Assembly (NCBI GenBank): GCA_963565915.1
Contig: OY751492.1
Coordinates: forward strand, 3,224,001-3,288,000
DNA length: 64,000 nucleotides
Source of the DNA: Entoloma clypeatum
Taxonomy: Eukaryota > Basidiomycota > Agaricomycetes > Agaricales > Entolomataceae
Reading direction: 5' to 3'
The notes under the pieces were generated by a model. The model saw only the letters and a program-made list of their open reading frames with translations, did no database searches and was not told the origin of the DNA. The translations under genes and the position numbers were made by a program. Of the stretch, positions 10,695 to 23,444 are shown piece by piece; within the stretch, counting starts at the first letter, position 1, and every line of letters starts with the position of its first letter.

Positions 10695-13210
10695 TCACAG
10701 CGACCCATACACGACCTTCCCATCAATCACAGTCGCAGTCACCTTTGTCCCCAAAATCTCCTCAAACGGCACCGTCATAACATCCCGATCCAGGACCACA
10801 AAATCTGCCTTCTTGCCAGGGACGAGGGACCCGATTTCGTTCTCTGCGAACGAAGCATAGACAGCGTCCAGCGTCATACCCTTGAGAGCTTGAGCGCGAG
10901 TCAGTCGCTCCTCTGGATACCTGGTGACAGAGTAGTAAGAGGCTTGGGCGGAGAGATAGAGTTGAAGTGCAGGCGTACCATCCGCCAGGTCCATGGGGGG
11001 ATGAGCCATCTGGATGTAGACGCGCCACAGCCGCGTAGAATCCCATGAGAGGGTTGATCGATTCCACCGGAAAGTCGGAGCCTATTGGTAGAACATCGTT
11101 GGGAGAAACCCTAAGGTAGTGCGTCAGTGCGAAAGAACACATGTGCAATGACATGGCCATTGTACTTGAGTAGGGTCTGATATGCGTAGGCGCCTTTGAT
11201 CCTCTGGGGCCCCTGTAATAGACGCAGGGACGTTGAGAGATGTTGTTTGTGAGGCAGAAAAGACTTGCGAGTCGGCTTTCAGCGTAGCCCATATCTGAAG
11301 TCCTATTTTGGCATGTCAAATGAACGACTCTAAGAAAGATATGAAGCTCACGCATGCGTAGGTTGGACACTTGCAATCACTAAGGACCTTTCATCAATTT
11401 ATGGCGTATACCAGGAGGGGAGAGGGGCTTGCCGCCTAATCTTCCAATCCTTTCGATATCACTAGAGGTAAAGATCTGGGCATGCTCGATTCGAGGTCTC
11501 CATGTTGTTACATTGATGCTTTCACGTCCAATAAGGTCCTCAAGAATGTCGAGGATGACATGGTTGGCACGGTCACCTATGCAGTGAATATTCTAATGAG
11601 TTTTTGATGTTTAGACAAGGCTTAATGTGTGCAGAACGAAACATACCACTTGTAATCCTCCCTTCCAGAATCTGTATATGAGGTCCGCGAGCTCTTCTGG
11701 TTGTTTGAGGAGTAGACCATTCGTATCTGGTCTGTCAGAGTATGGTTCCAAAAGTGCAGCCCCCCATGAGCCAAGAGCACCTAAAAGGCGAGGACTCAGT
11801 TCTCGACAAACGGTGAGATGTTGTACGAAATGAGGGGGTACCATCAGTGAAAAGCTTTACACTTCTTATGGTCAGACGGTCGTGCATTCCGTAATTAGTC
11901 AGGAGCGGCAAATAATCCTTTGATGATGATCCAACTCCCATGAGGTAAAGACGATTCTATGAAGGATTCAGTGAGTGAAAGGAACATGGAAGAAAGCCAT
12001 ACGAACAGGTAGTTCGCCTTCCTCGGACTTTCTGCGAGACTAGGTAATTACTAAGATGAACTTGTTATTGATAAAAGAGGTACTTCTTGAAGAAGGCAAT
12101 CGATTCGGCGTCAGCCATGGCGTCGTGGATGGAGGTCAACCCATGCGACAAAGCACCCTTCATAGTCGTATCAAAGAATTCAGACATACGATGTTCTGGC
12201 CATGGTGGAGTGGGTATAAGTTCCATCGCATTATCCACAAAGATACCTGAGAGATATGAGTCAAGCTTGTCTGCCGGTGCCCAATAACCTCACCAGTTGG
12301 ATGGCCCCAAGCGTCCCTGACAATCTGACCACCTTGAACCTCGTTTGGAAGATCGCCCATTAATTCCAAAACACGAGGGGACACCCATATTGCATGAACG
12401 TCGACGCGGCTAAGTGAGATCGGACGTCCTCTCAGAAGGGGGTCTTCGTCTAGATCAGACTATTGTGGAAATAAGAGGGGCGTCCGCTTTACGGCATTTG
12501 CGTCCAGTTGACGCACGGCAGTTGAAAATTGAGCGCCATCCCACTTGGTCTGATCCCACCCCATCCCTTCTATCCACGTTGTCTTGTCATTCAGTACTTT
12601 GGGGTGAGCTAGTATGTAGGACTTGATACGTCGCACAACATCTTGATACCCTTGTGATTGATCCTTCTTATGAAGTTGGAATGTAAAGGAAGCCGACCTT
12701 TGACAGATGTGCTGCCCGCGAGCGGAAGCTGCATCATGAATCCATACTGGAGTATGTGAGCATGAGCATCTGTCACGAGTAAGTAACCTGCTCTCGTTCG
12801 CGGGCTGCACTGCTGCACTTACCTGCCAGACCAGGAACTACAACGGAACCTGCTTCTGGAGCCATATAGCCGATTCTAGCAACCCAGTTCGGAATATACG
12901 CGGGAAGACGGGGTTGTCTCCGGCTCTCTATGTCATCTGCAAGAGAAGGCATTCGTAACCACATTGCTGATAAGAATGCAATGATTTACGGACCAAAGCT
13001 TCCCGTATCAACAATCAAAGAGCCGTTCACCAGGACACACCCCACCCTTGGCTTATAATGGTCGACTGTGTATATGTTTTCGTTGTCGGAGCACAAGTAG
13101 TAACCTCTTGCGGGCGACAGGTTTAAATACGACCAACCTGAAAGGAAAAACGAGGCGAAAAGGGTAGCGACGATGCAGGCAGGTTTACCGGGGAGTACGT
13201 TGTCCGTCAT
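10695..13210 (-). CDS. Amidohydrolase family 3 (YtcJ-like) metal hydrolase, membrane-anchored
   Basis: This multi-exon minus-strand gene is a predicted metal-dependent hydrolase of the amidohydrolase superfamily, with an unknown substrate. The N-terminus (MTDNVLPGKPACIVATLFAS) contains a hydrophobic span of about 19 residues that looks like a signal anchor. Family hallmarks follow in order: the metal-binding strand PGLADAHAHILQYG (split by an intron at GCA G|AT), the region WIEGMGWDQTKWDG, SRVDVHAIWVSP, HGLTSIHDA, the IHCIGDRANH motif, PRIEHAQIF, the metal aspartate in PIGSDFPVES, and the C-terminal PGKKADFVVLDRD followed by VTATVIDGKVVYGSL. These match the amidohydrolase_3 family throughout, so the enzyme looks intact. 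The gene shares a short divergent promoter with the cytidylyltransferase gene starting at 13320. A broken copy of its 3' end lies at 676-945. Internal exon borders in 11080-11500 are approximate. Confidence 0.85.
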
Positions 13211-13319
13211 GACAGTTCAAACGTTCGTAAGCCCGTTCATTGTAGCCGCCGTTATCAGATTGACGTTGCGCAGTGTCACGCGTGACAGCTTAACGATAAA
13301 TATCTTGCCAACGTCTTGC
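13211..13319. promoter_or_regulatory. Divergent (bidirectional) promoter
   Basis: Only 109 bp separate the ATG of the amidohydrolase (minus) from the first in-frame ATG of the cytidylyltransferase (plus), so both genes probably share one promoter. I saw no canonical TATA box. The stretch has GC-rich tracts and the short motif TGTCACGCGTGACA at about 13275-13288, a perfect 14-base inverted repeat that could bind a dimeric regulator. Function is inferred from position only. Confidence 0.5.
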
Positions 13320-14823
13320 ATGATGTTTGCCGAACTCCCTCGCAAGATGCTGCACTCGAAAAGATCCTTTGGAAAGTATCCCAGAGCCGTCGATTCCCCT
13401 GCCTACGATGCGTGAGTCGCAGTAACTATGGCATGCGGAATCATCTGATAAATACAGGTCGGAGGAGGATAACGATCCATTAACCGACGATGGTGCCTCC
13501 TCTGTCTCCATCCCAGTAATAAGACACCAGAACATGCCCACCAGCACGCGCTCCTCTCACCCCAAGCCAACCCCGCGCTCAAAACATCATCTTGCCGCTA
13601 GCCTCCTATCTGACTCTGACGGTGTCGATTCGCCTACTTATGACGGCGACGTCGAGTCAAGCGCGACCGCTGGCGCGGATGCCCATGCCTCGCAGAGACC
13701 TCTGCATTACAATCACCACCACTCCTCCTCTTCAACCTCGACGCTTGGGACGCCGATCAATGCCACGGTAGAAACAGTGACGACCCCAATTACGGAGCAG
13801 CCGAATCCGATAACATCGACGCGAGCCGCAAAGCAGGACTCACATCCTCTAGGACACATCTTCATATCCCCTCCAGCTCCAAGTCAGCTGTCGCCCACTC
13901 GTGTTCCAGATGAGCCCGCGGTTCCTGCCCCGTCTGAGGCTGTTTTCAACCCTGCCGCTCTCACAGCCGAAGATATTCGGGCTTTCGTCCGAAAAGCAAT
14001 CGACGGCGAACCCTGGAGAAAGTATAAAATTAACCCTCCGCCAACCGGACGACCGGTGCGAGTCTATGCTGATGGTTTGTTCAAAAAAATATATAAACCC
14101 TGCGTCATAATAATACTCACAATCAGGCGTGTATGATCTTTTCCATTTTGGGTAAACAGCACCTTTTCACCGATTTATCCCTAAAACTCATTCACTTCAG
14201 CCATGCACTGCAATTGCGCCAAGCAAAACTTGCATTCCCATCGGTATATCTCCTGGTGGGAGTCTGTTCCGACGAACTCGTCAAGGCGCACAAAGCACAG
14301 GGCATCATGACTCACGCAGAACGGTTTGTATATTTGATCTTCGAACTGCCTTCTGCTTACCAAATCACCCTAGATGCGAAGCGGCGAGGCATTGTCGATG
14401 GGTAGACCAAGTCGTCCCTGACGCTCCATGGGTGATCGACCCAGATTTTCTCAAAAAGTACGAGATCGACTACATCGCTCATGATGAGGACCCGTATGCC
14501 GCCTCCGGCCATGACGACGTGTATGCCTATGTTAAGAGCCAAGGTGTGTTCGTATGCACCCTAATTCACGAGCTTGACCAACACCACGCCGCCTAGGCAA
14601 ATTTATCCCGACGCGTCGAACACCCGGCGTGTCCACCTCTGACCTACTGGAGCGCATCGTCTCTGGATACCGCAACCGCGACTTCGATGAAAAACTGACA
14701 AGGATGGGCCATGCTGAACTTCGCGCGGAAGGAAGCGATTACGACGAACGAAGCAGCAGCAGCAGGCGTGTCAGTCAACAGAATAGTCGGAGTATCAGCC
14801 CTGCGGACGCCGCTAGCACTTAA
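13320..14823 (+). CDS. PCT1: Choline-phosphate cytidylyltransferase
   Basis: This is the rate-limiting enzyme of the Kennedy pathway: phosphocholine plus CTP gives CDP-choline for phosphatidylcholine synthesis, at nuclear or ER membranes. Six exons join exactly (13320-13411, 13458-14074, 14127-14151, 14201-14323, 14374-14543, 14597-14823) to 1254 nt, 417 aa. Residues 1 to about 215 are a Ser/Pro/Thr-rich, probably disordered N-terminus. The catalytic domain follows: [20 protein letters not shown] carries the HxGH nucleotidyl-transfer signature, then YLLVGVCSDELVKAHK, MTHAERCEAARHCRWVDQVV, and IDYIAHDEDPY. The closing RTPGVSTSDLLERIV matches the RTxGxSTxDLI signature. After it comes a charged tail with an SSSSRRVS stretch, possibly the regulatory phosphorylated region. 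The tiny 25-nt exon 3 encodes part of the HxGH region. The start could also be the next ATG, at 13323. Confidence 0.95.
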
Positions 14824-16156
14824 CGAGGGATTGGTTACGTTATAGATCTTCGTTGCGGACCTCTATTGATCTACTATATGATGATTATATACCTACAACA
14901 TCAATAAATCTTGCTATTGCCTCCGAAAGAGACTCACAACTTTTCCCGAAAAAGGAAATGGCGCTTTCGAGGTTGCGCCTCAGTTGCACGACCACCTTTC
15001 CACGATGCCCAAGATACCTTCCGAACCTCACCAAGGATGCTTTCGACTCAACAATCCCATCGAACTCGACCGTCAAACCCGCCGTGCGCCCGATCCAACC
15101 ATCCCTAACCCGAACTTCACAAGTCCTCGCAGAAAGCCGCGCGGAAGAGTGCGGAAGAAGACCACACCCTGGGACGAGAACATGTCAACCTTTCAACTTG
15201 AAGCCTCTGTCTCCTGCCGCTATCCTACTGCTACTTCTGCGACTCAACAATCCCTCTTTCAAGATCCTTGCCGCCTAGAACCTCTGTGCCAGTCTGCGTC
15301 CCCCTCAAACATGCACCGAAACGAGCAAACTCTTCGCCAACGTCTGGAAAACACGCCAAACTGGGGCGAAACGACAGGATTCCCTTTTGTTTTTTCACCC
15401 ACGGACGAGTCTCTTCCGAGCGCGCTGTACTTGTCTTCAACGGCCACCAATCTTCCTGATTCGCCAACTCCCAATGCTGCTGCTGCCGTCGCCCTCCCGA
15501 ACCTGCTATCTATCCCGGAACCTGGTACTCGTAAGTCCCTACTACTTCACGTACTTCCTCGATGGGTCGACGGTGAGCCTCATCAGAAAGAATGATCACT
15601 GGCCTGGACTTGACGCTGTCAGAAATAAAACTCGAGCTCCCCGCGTCCTTCAACTTCAATTGAAAACTTGCCTTTCTATGTAAGGTTCAATCCTCTGCTA
15701 TTCCTGTAACACTACTGACCCCTGAATGCAGGGATAATGCCCTTAAACTTGTAACGAAGTTGATTGCTCAAGTACAGATACGTCGTGACGCAGGAATAAA
15801 ATCAAGAGAAGCGCACTCATGAAAATGAAAATGGAGACGTGAAAAGAATACTGTCCGAGGCCACAGCTATGTTCAAAAGAGTGTGTACATGACCGGATGA
15901 AGAGGTTATGGTGATGGGGGGGCTACCATCGGATATCCTGCTTAGCCACAGAAATTATAAATTCAATGCGCTATGTATTAGACTAGCCATGGAAGCCGGT
16001 CTAAATTTTGCCCAAAAGTTCCCCATCTCCATAAGACTATGGAAATATTCCATCTATCTATAAATACATATGCCACATTATGAATTTCTTTCTAGATATG
16101 CACCAAAGACCCATAATATAAACAGTGAGGTGAAAAAATCAGTACATACATACATG
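14824..16156. other. No clear gene; uncertain open frames
   Basis: Overlapping plus-strand open frames at 14853-15278 and 14984-15595 (the longest 203 codons) are Pro/Ser/Thr-rich and look partly protein-like, for example a start at MALSRLRLS near 14958. I could not join them into one convincing model and recognise no domain. A short gene in several exons is possible. From about 15700 to 16156 the sequence is AT-rich and probably holds the 3' end of the minus-strand RasGEF gene. Confidence 0.35.
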
Positions 16157-19100
16157 TCATTCATGCAGGTCGGAAGCTCGTTGCAGCATCTCAGGACTCA
16201 GCCCACGAAGCCGAAGACATCTCTGGAATAACTTCTTGTCGAGATCAAAGTGCACTCGGCTAGCCAGATGCTGGCCAGCGACGAGAGACTTGATGACGCA
16301 AGCGATCCGGCGCTGCTTGTGGACGTTGATCAATGGTTCAAGGTTCATCGAGTCAGGAAGGGGCGCTAGTGCGGAGAACACCTCAGGATGCGCCGGTGCG
16401 TCGAAATTCGAAGTCTCTGGATGGATCCCAACAGGTTCGTCCGGCGCTGTTGGGTCGATCAGATCTGGAAGTCGTCCATATCGCTGCAACTGCGAGAGAT
16501 ATATACCTAGGCGTGGACTAGGTAAGATTCAAATTTTCTACATGCAGGAATCCGCTGAGCTTACCAACAAAAGGTATACAAGCAGAAGGCACCACAGGCC
16601 GCTCAGCCGCCGCCTTGCCTTTCCCTGATTGTGCGTCGATGCCCCCGCCACTGACAACGGAGGGCGTATGCGAAGTAATGTCCAGTGGCTTCACATCAAC
16701 AATAGACGCGACGACCTGGCGAATATACTTGAAGTCTTCCGCATGACTTGCGAAAAGTTTGAAATCCTTCAGCATGCGGTTCTCCCAAATGCCGACACGA
16801 TGCCAGCCGGGCCGCCTCATCGCCTTTGTAACCCATTCGCTTCCTAGCGCTGTAACGATCGCAACTAGGGCATTAAAGTTACACATGGTGTATGATTTCT
16901 ACGATAAGAGTCAAACCTCTGCTTCAGGAACAAAGAAAACCGCACAGGCTTACCCAAGCTATCCGTATAAACTTGCCAACGAGAAGCGGACGCTCGTTTG
17001 GAGGAGTTAGCACAATTTCAGATATTGTGAAGTTGGCCATGAGATTGAATCTTCCCCGTACAGCGGCAAGTGCACTCGTTTTGTCGGGAAAACGGGACTC
17101 AACTTTCCAACGAGCCCTGTCCTTCAAGAATTGTGCCCAATCCAGGACGTTGACCTCTTTGACGCCCATCCAGTCATCCAGTACGAGTTCCTCGAACTTG
17201 ATACTCATAAAAAGCTCACGGTCTATCATCGCGAAATGCCCAGCAAGCGTGGAGGCACGGTAGTTCAATATGAAGGAACGATGGACACGACGGGCCTCTT
17301 GGCTTGGACTTGTTGCGAATCGGGAGAGGGAAGTCCTAAGCGAGGCATCTGCGGTTGTGGGGCGAGATGGCACTCTGCTTTGCAAAATCTCGAATGGGAC
17401 CGCGGGCTCAGGTGGAGGTTTCGCATCCGAAGTGCGAGAGAACGAATCAGGTGACAAAGTTTGAGGAACGTAGGCAGTGTGGGTTGGCATGGGAGTATGG
17501 ACTATATCGACATCTTCAGTTGATCCGCCGTTATCTTCTGAAGATTCAGGTTCAAAAAGGGATGGAGGCGAAACGGCGAAGCGATGTTGGCTGGCAGAGT
17601 CGTCGAAGCCATCAGAGCCCAGACTCTTCTCGGGATCAAAGCCAGACCCATAGTCATTCTCGGAACCTTCCTCGTCTTCCTCGCCTTCCGAGTACATTGA
17701 CTGCGCATCATTATAATCTCCCACAGCCATTCGTTCTCGAATACTGCGGACCCACCCGTCCACTTTCGAGGCCTTCTCCTGTTGCTTCTGCACATTGATC
17801 TGGCCTTCCAACCGCTTCAAGGCATCTTCCACGTCTCCTTTCTCATCATCATCACTCAGTGAATCCACAAGCGCATTCAGTTGCCATTGTGCCACATTTC
17901 CCCCTAGGCCACCAATTGAAGACGAAGAGGCAAGAGACGATGTGTTCGACGGAACAGAGTCACGCGAGATAATGCCCATAGACGACACAGTACCAGATCT
18001 CCGAACAAACTCAAAGTCTCGTCGCAGGGGAAGTTTTCGTCCTGGGCGCCGAAGGCCAGGAGGAGCTGGCGGCTCCACATGATGTTCTGATGATGTATCG
18101 GAGAGATCAAGCTCATCGATTGAAACGACGTCAAACTGCCATTGAGACCGCCCCAGATGTGAGAACATAGGTGCTGGACCTCCTGACGCAAGCGGTTGAC
18201 CAAAAGAGTCTGTCGATGTCGTTCGCACTGACACAGCTTCATCTTCGCGGTCTGGCGGGGCAAGAATTGCAGTCTCGCGTAGGGCATCACCTCCGACTTC
18301 AGCTGAAGCGACACGAGGGGCCTGTGCTTCGGACGGTTCGTAATCCGGAGGAGGCCTTGCAACATTCTCTAACACGCTATCCGCTTGTAGCACTGGTTCA
18401 AGATGCTCTTGAGCAGGGGCTGGTATCTCCACAGAGGACGGTGTTGGTGTTGATTCAACTGCAGCGGGTGCTTCTGATGACACCTGGACTAAAGGCGGAG
18501 GCAACGCAGGCGGCACAAACGGCTTCGGTGGACCGATCATTTTCAAATACTGTTCCACTCCCCCATTCACAGTCAACAGATCCCTCGACATATTCAACTC
18601 CAAATCGAACGCTGACACGTCCGCACAAGCCCCCAATGAAGTCCTCGCAGTCGCCCTCGAATTCAATACCCGCTTCCATCGCCCCAGGCGTCCGATGGTC
18701 TTCACAAATGCACGAGAGATCGCATTGTGGTGTATGGGTAAAGTCGCAGGGATCGTTTGCACAAAGGATACCTCAGGCTCGATGCCGGGACCTGGGGCGT
18801 GATCTGTCCGTTGCAAAATGGACAAAGAGGAGAAAGGAATGGAGGACGAAGTTCGGCCTGTCGCGCCTGCATGTGCAACCGCCAGATGGGCATTGGCACA
18901 GTCATGTGCAAATTGAGAAACCTCGCGAGATCCTGCTCCCTCATCGGAGATGAAATCAAGGTCAAGATCAGAGTCCTCGTCATCCTCGATCGACTTCCGA
19001 GTAGCAGCAGCAAAATGTTCGCCTAACACGTGTGGCTTTGGTGGAACTTGCTTGGGCTGATCGGATAATGCTCGAGGCCGCGACCTAGGGGGGCAAGGCG

Positions 19101-21368
19101 TGTGTGCCTGCTTACACTCTTTGGCAACTTTGATCAGCTTCCGCACGATTCCCTAGATATTCCAACCACCCATATATAAGCAAACCAGATGGACGAGTAG
19201 AAAAACAAAACAAGACAGAACTCACCAAGCCATCGCTATGCTTTTTTGTAACGGGGTCACGTATCAAAGTGTTCAGCCAGTCAGCGACAAGGAGCCTTAG
19301 CTCCCGTTTGGGCAAGAAGTCCACAGTAAAGAAGGTCAACAACCAGTACCGAATGGCCACAAAAGTCCGGACACGAACGATCCGCCGCACTTTTTCATCA
19401 TGAGACGACGAAGGCTGTTGCAGCGCCCAATGAAACCGGCTGATGAGAAGACGGCACAGCTCGACAGAGTCAACATAGGTGCGATACGTCAAGAAGAAAT
19501 CCAGTAGTTCGTCATAATTAAGGTCACTCGTCAACTGGGCGATCCAGCGTTCTATCGTGGCGGCAAGAAGGACCCTTTGCGTCTTCCCTGGCGCCGATGT
19601 CCGCGTGCTCGGGGGCTCCGGAGCCTTGGCCTTGCTGGTACGCCTCTTGGAGATAGATAATGACGAGGAATGCACGGACAAGTCGGTCACGCTCTCATGA
19701 GACATGGATCGGTCGTCTGAATCCCGTTCCGCCTGTAGTTCACCCCAGATCACGAAGCGGGGATCATCGCGTGGAGCAGCACTGTCATCTGCAGACAAGG
19801 ACATTTTGACGGTGGTTTGTTCGGATCCAAGAGACAGCTTGTCAAGTAGTGGGAGACCCCGATATGTCTGGAGCACATCGAAAACATCGGTAGAGTAGTG
19901 CGAGTACAGAGCGGTTTCTGGTGAGTGTATGAGAGTTGTTGCCTGGGTGGAGATGGAAATTGGCGGCGGTGTTGGTGGGGCTGGCGAGACGCGCGTTCCC
20001 AGATCAGGAATTGACGTTGTCGAAGAACTTATCCGCAATGCAGATGGTGGACGCTCTATATCAGGAGTGGCTGAGCCAGATTCAAAGATCGTGGATGGCG
20101 AAGGCGTTCTTCCATAATGCCTAGGAGAGTCAACTTGACGAGCTGTGAGTCCAGATTCAAACGACTGCATTTCACGTAGATGACGTGGAATAGGCAAATG
20201 TAGCACATCATCATTCATCGTTTTCCGAGCAGGGACATTGAACGTGACACCCGGTCCGAAGGGATGAGCTATTCTGGTGTACGACTTGAAATGATCGTAG
20301 GGTTCATTAGAGGCCTGCCGCGATGAGGCCACGCTTGGTGTAGAATGACTTGATGACGGAGTTGGAGGGGGTACTGACCACTCCATCACCTCAGAGAAGA
20401 TATCATGTGCGGGTGGTTCAGGACGGACAACGGTCGTAAAAGGTGCAACGTCAGCGCCGGTAACACTCCGAGAGTGTGAGCGGCCAGTGGAAGCTGTGTT
20501 TTGGCACGAGGCCGACTCCAGATCCATCATATCGGAGTTTGACCGGGTCTTTCGAAGCTTCCTTGGCGCAGGAACTTGAAAGGTGGGTCCTTGCGCTCTG
20601 CTGCCAGATGATATGCTACCATTCTTGAACATGGAAGGAAATGCATTCAAGCTCATTCGTGAGCGGCGAGTGCCTTTGGGTGAAGCAGATGGTTCACTAG
20701 GTGACGAGGATTGTGTTATGCGGTCTTCGATTTCGGCAGCGTTAGCTGCGGGGGCCGAAAGTTCGCGACGGCTAAGGAGGATTACATAGTATTATCAGTA
20801 AAAAACATCATTGACCAATGAAAACCCAAACTCACCTGACGCGGAACATTTGTTTACCATGCTGATTTACAAAGGCTGTGATCGCATATGGTGAACGAAC
20901 GGCCTTCCCAACTCCGATTTGTAGATCCCAACGTCTTTTTAATTCACGAGCCGCTGGACCCGAGGAGAGTTCGATGAAACTTGTGTCGGCTGTGGATGTT
21001 CTTTTGGTCGAGAATGAAATCTAGATTTTGTGAGAAGACATACGTGCTATGGAAACGTCTGCAGAGGCGAGTTCATGAGACAAAGGTTCCAAACCGTCGC
21101 AGCCGTCAGTGAGATCAGAGAGAGTGAGTGACGTCTTTGTCAAGAGAGAAGGGATGGGGAAAAGCAGACTCGGATTGCTTGACTCCAAGTCGTTGGACTG
21201 GTGGTGTGATGGTAAATTGACTGCGGAGATTTGTAACGAAGGCTTGAGGTCGGCTGTGCCCACGGAGACCGTCGTTTGAGAGGGCGATTGCGATGCCAAA
21301 GGCGTGTCGGGGCGCGAAAAGTCGTCATCGTCCACTTTCACGGCTGGGACGGGTGCGATGATAGTCAT
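16157..21368 (-). CDS. LTE1-like Ras-family guanine nucleotide exchange factor
   Basis: Six exons join exactly (21044-21368, 20836-20989, 19226-20771, 16954-19152, 16565-16898, 16157-16506), giving 1635 aa. The protein has a RasGEF N-terminal (REM) domain, seen as ERWIAQLTSDLNYDELLDFF and TYRTYVDSVELCRLLISRF, followed by a very long low-complexity acidic and serine-rich linker. The C-terminal CDC25-type catalytic domain contains TLAGHFAMIDRELFMSIKFE, VLDWAQFLKDR, CNFNALVAIVTALGSEWV and IPFVGIYLSQLQRYGRLPDL. REM far from the catalytic domain with a long linker is the layout of Lte1-type GEFs, which in yeast regulate mitotic exit and polarity through small GTPases. Assignment to Lte1 rather than another fungal RasGEF is inferred from this layout. 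Intron 1 is placed so that SIA joins PDTSFIELSS, and other splice choices break the frame. Confidence 0.85.
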
Positions 21369-22006
21369 GGTGGAGCGCGATATACAATGCGGTGAGAAAG
21401 CGAAGCAAAACGGCGAAAATAGTGGGAAAAGCTAATAGAACATGCCGATTGTTGGGATGATTGCCAAGAGGTTACGAAGAAGCGCAACCAGTGCAGCAAG
21501 AAGAATAGAGGTTGATTATGACTGAGATGGTCGCGAAGTCAACGAGCAGCCAAGAAGAAGAGCGGGGGAGAGCTGCTGCAGATAAAAAGATGCGAAACGA
21601 CAAAGGCAAACGGCGTCGGTCGCTGTTGTCGACGACGTCAAGAGCTGATTCAGAGTGATCATCCCACACTCCATTCAGATTACTAAGTTGAGTGTAGTGG
21701 GTACATAAGCTTCATTACAGCTAGAACTCAAAGACAACGTCCTAGAAGTCCTTTGGAAGCATTCATCTTCAGTGGCAATAGAACATATTATAAACTATAC
21801 TATACATGTGGTTTATCTACAGGCTACAGTGCAGGATGATGGAAAGCAGTTATTTAGCATCAAGGTCTCGAGCATCTCGTTGAAGGTCATCATGGACAAA
21901 CGTTCACTTTATACTGCCGTGGATGAAGAGCTATGGTGTAGGCTTTGCAGCGTACCGTGGAAGAGATTCAATGGGCTTCGAGATCAAGAATCCTTTTTTG
22001 AAAAAG
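21369..22006. other. Promoter of the RasGEF gene and 3' flank of the membrane-protein gene
   Basis: This stretch holds the 5' flank of the minus-strand RasGEF gene and, further right, the 3' end of the next minus-strand gene. Short open frames only. No repeat or RNA gene was recognised. Confidence 0.4.
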
Positions 22007-22929
22007 TTAGCCCAAAAAATCAGCCAGAACCACGAAAAAAAACAAACCTTTCATCCCAGCCGCTTTCTCGCCCTGCCTTCCAAACCCAAACCCAGCCTTG
22101 AAGCTACCCGATCCCGTTCCAGACGAGGGTGCTTTCTCCTGCGCAACAGTACCATTCCACATATTGGAGGCAAACGCAGGTCCATGACTTGCGGCCTTGG
22201 ACATCATAGGCCGGACATCGACACCGGCCACATGCGTCGGCAGGGCGCTCTTGGCATGCTCGCGCCACGAAGTCACCGAGCGTTTCGACTTGGCAGTTTC
22301 GCGCCAGATGAGACCGACGAGCATGTTGAGGCAGCCGACGGAGAAGAGGAAGAAGGCAGAGACGAGAGTAAAGGTGTCCACACGGTGGGATAGAATAGCA
22401 GCACCGATTCTAAGTGTATGGTAAATCATATATACACGGCATGAAAATGATAGTTCTTACAGGCATTGCATGAGGCCGAGAGCTCCCACGCCAAAGTGCT
22501 TCCCTAGGACAGGGAAAAATCGGTCGAAGAAAGCAGACGGCCAGCCAAACTCAGAAAGAATGAGGACGATAGTCTGAGCGATGATGAGGAGTCTGTTCAG
22601 GACGGCCCAAAAAGCGCCGGCAGGTTGATTGGGTACCGTGCTTCCTCTGATTAAAATCAGATATTAATCATGGCATTTCGTGGTAGATTACGATGTCACA
22701 CGTACGAGATATAATCATCGTTGAGAACATTTGTCATTGTCGAATTTGAGCCATTAGTGTCAAATCCGTCGGATGTGATCCCGACCTGATGGCCAGCTGC
22801 CACAAAGCGGTTTACAGCCTTAACATCGTCAACTAGGGTGACGATATTGCTGGCGAGGACGAGGGTGAGGGCGATGATGCTCAAAATACGGACGCCGTTG
22901 AGGCCAATGAATGTGTCTAGGGAACGCAT
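22007..22929 (-). CDS. Four-span membrane protein, DUF7598-like
   Basis: Three exons (22706-22929, 22461-22646, 22007-22409) join in frame to 813 nt, 270 aa. Four hydrophobic spans are visible: residues about 8-33 (IGLNGVRILSIIALTLVLAS), a second after NQPAGAFWAVLNRLLIIAQT, a third around GALGLMQCLIGAAILS, and a fourth, TFTLVSAFFLFSVGCLNMLV. A hydrophilic loop with an NGSNST glycosylation-like site lies between spans 1 and 2. A Gly/Ser/Phe-rich cytosolic-like tail (GSFKAGFGFGRQG) ends the protein. The pattern MRSL..F.GLN..R.LSI fits a conserved basidiomycete family of unknown function that I believe is DUF7598. Both splice donors are good (gtacgt, gtaaga). Confidence 0.75.
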
Positions 22930-23444
22930 GGAGGTAAGCGTTGCGCGAGAGATGATCAGAATTATACGCACATGCACGAGGAGGAAGCATGTCCTGGTGT
23001 GAGTAGTATGTGTGTGTGATTTGACTCGTGAACTTGAACAGGAAGACCAGCTGCAGGCGTGAATCAACTAGATGGCACCAGCACCTAGAAATGAAGGAGG
23101 GAAGAAGAAAAGGAAAGACGGTGTTCGGAATGAATAGGATTGAAAGCCTTCATTTTTCTCTTTTGTAGTCGGAGAGCTCATTGTTCTGGGAAGGCGCGGA
23201 GTCAGTGCGGAGTTGTCATTGTTCTTCGTTCGCGACCCTGGCCGTCACCCTTTCCGTTGCACAAGTACAAAGGAAATAAAGGACAGGCATAGACAGGCAT
23301 GAAACATTCATTGACATGGCGACGACGCCGAGCGAAGAAGTCATTAAAATTCCATGACAGATTTAGTCGTATGTACGACCTTTGTCCGTACAGTAAGCAA
23401 TAAAGGTATTAGAAGCTGGGGGATTGAAAATATGGTGGATGTCG
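22930..23444. other. Intergenic, nothing recognised
   Basis: This is the 5' flank of the membrane-protein gene and the 3' flank of the Munc13-like gene. Nothing beyond short unsupported frames. Confidence 0.45.

Noticed and set aside
14984..15595. 203-codon plus-strand open frame as a gene
   Set aside because: It overlaps another equally long frame, is Pro/Ser/Thr-rich and low in complexity, and no exon model or domain supports it. Left as uncertain.
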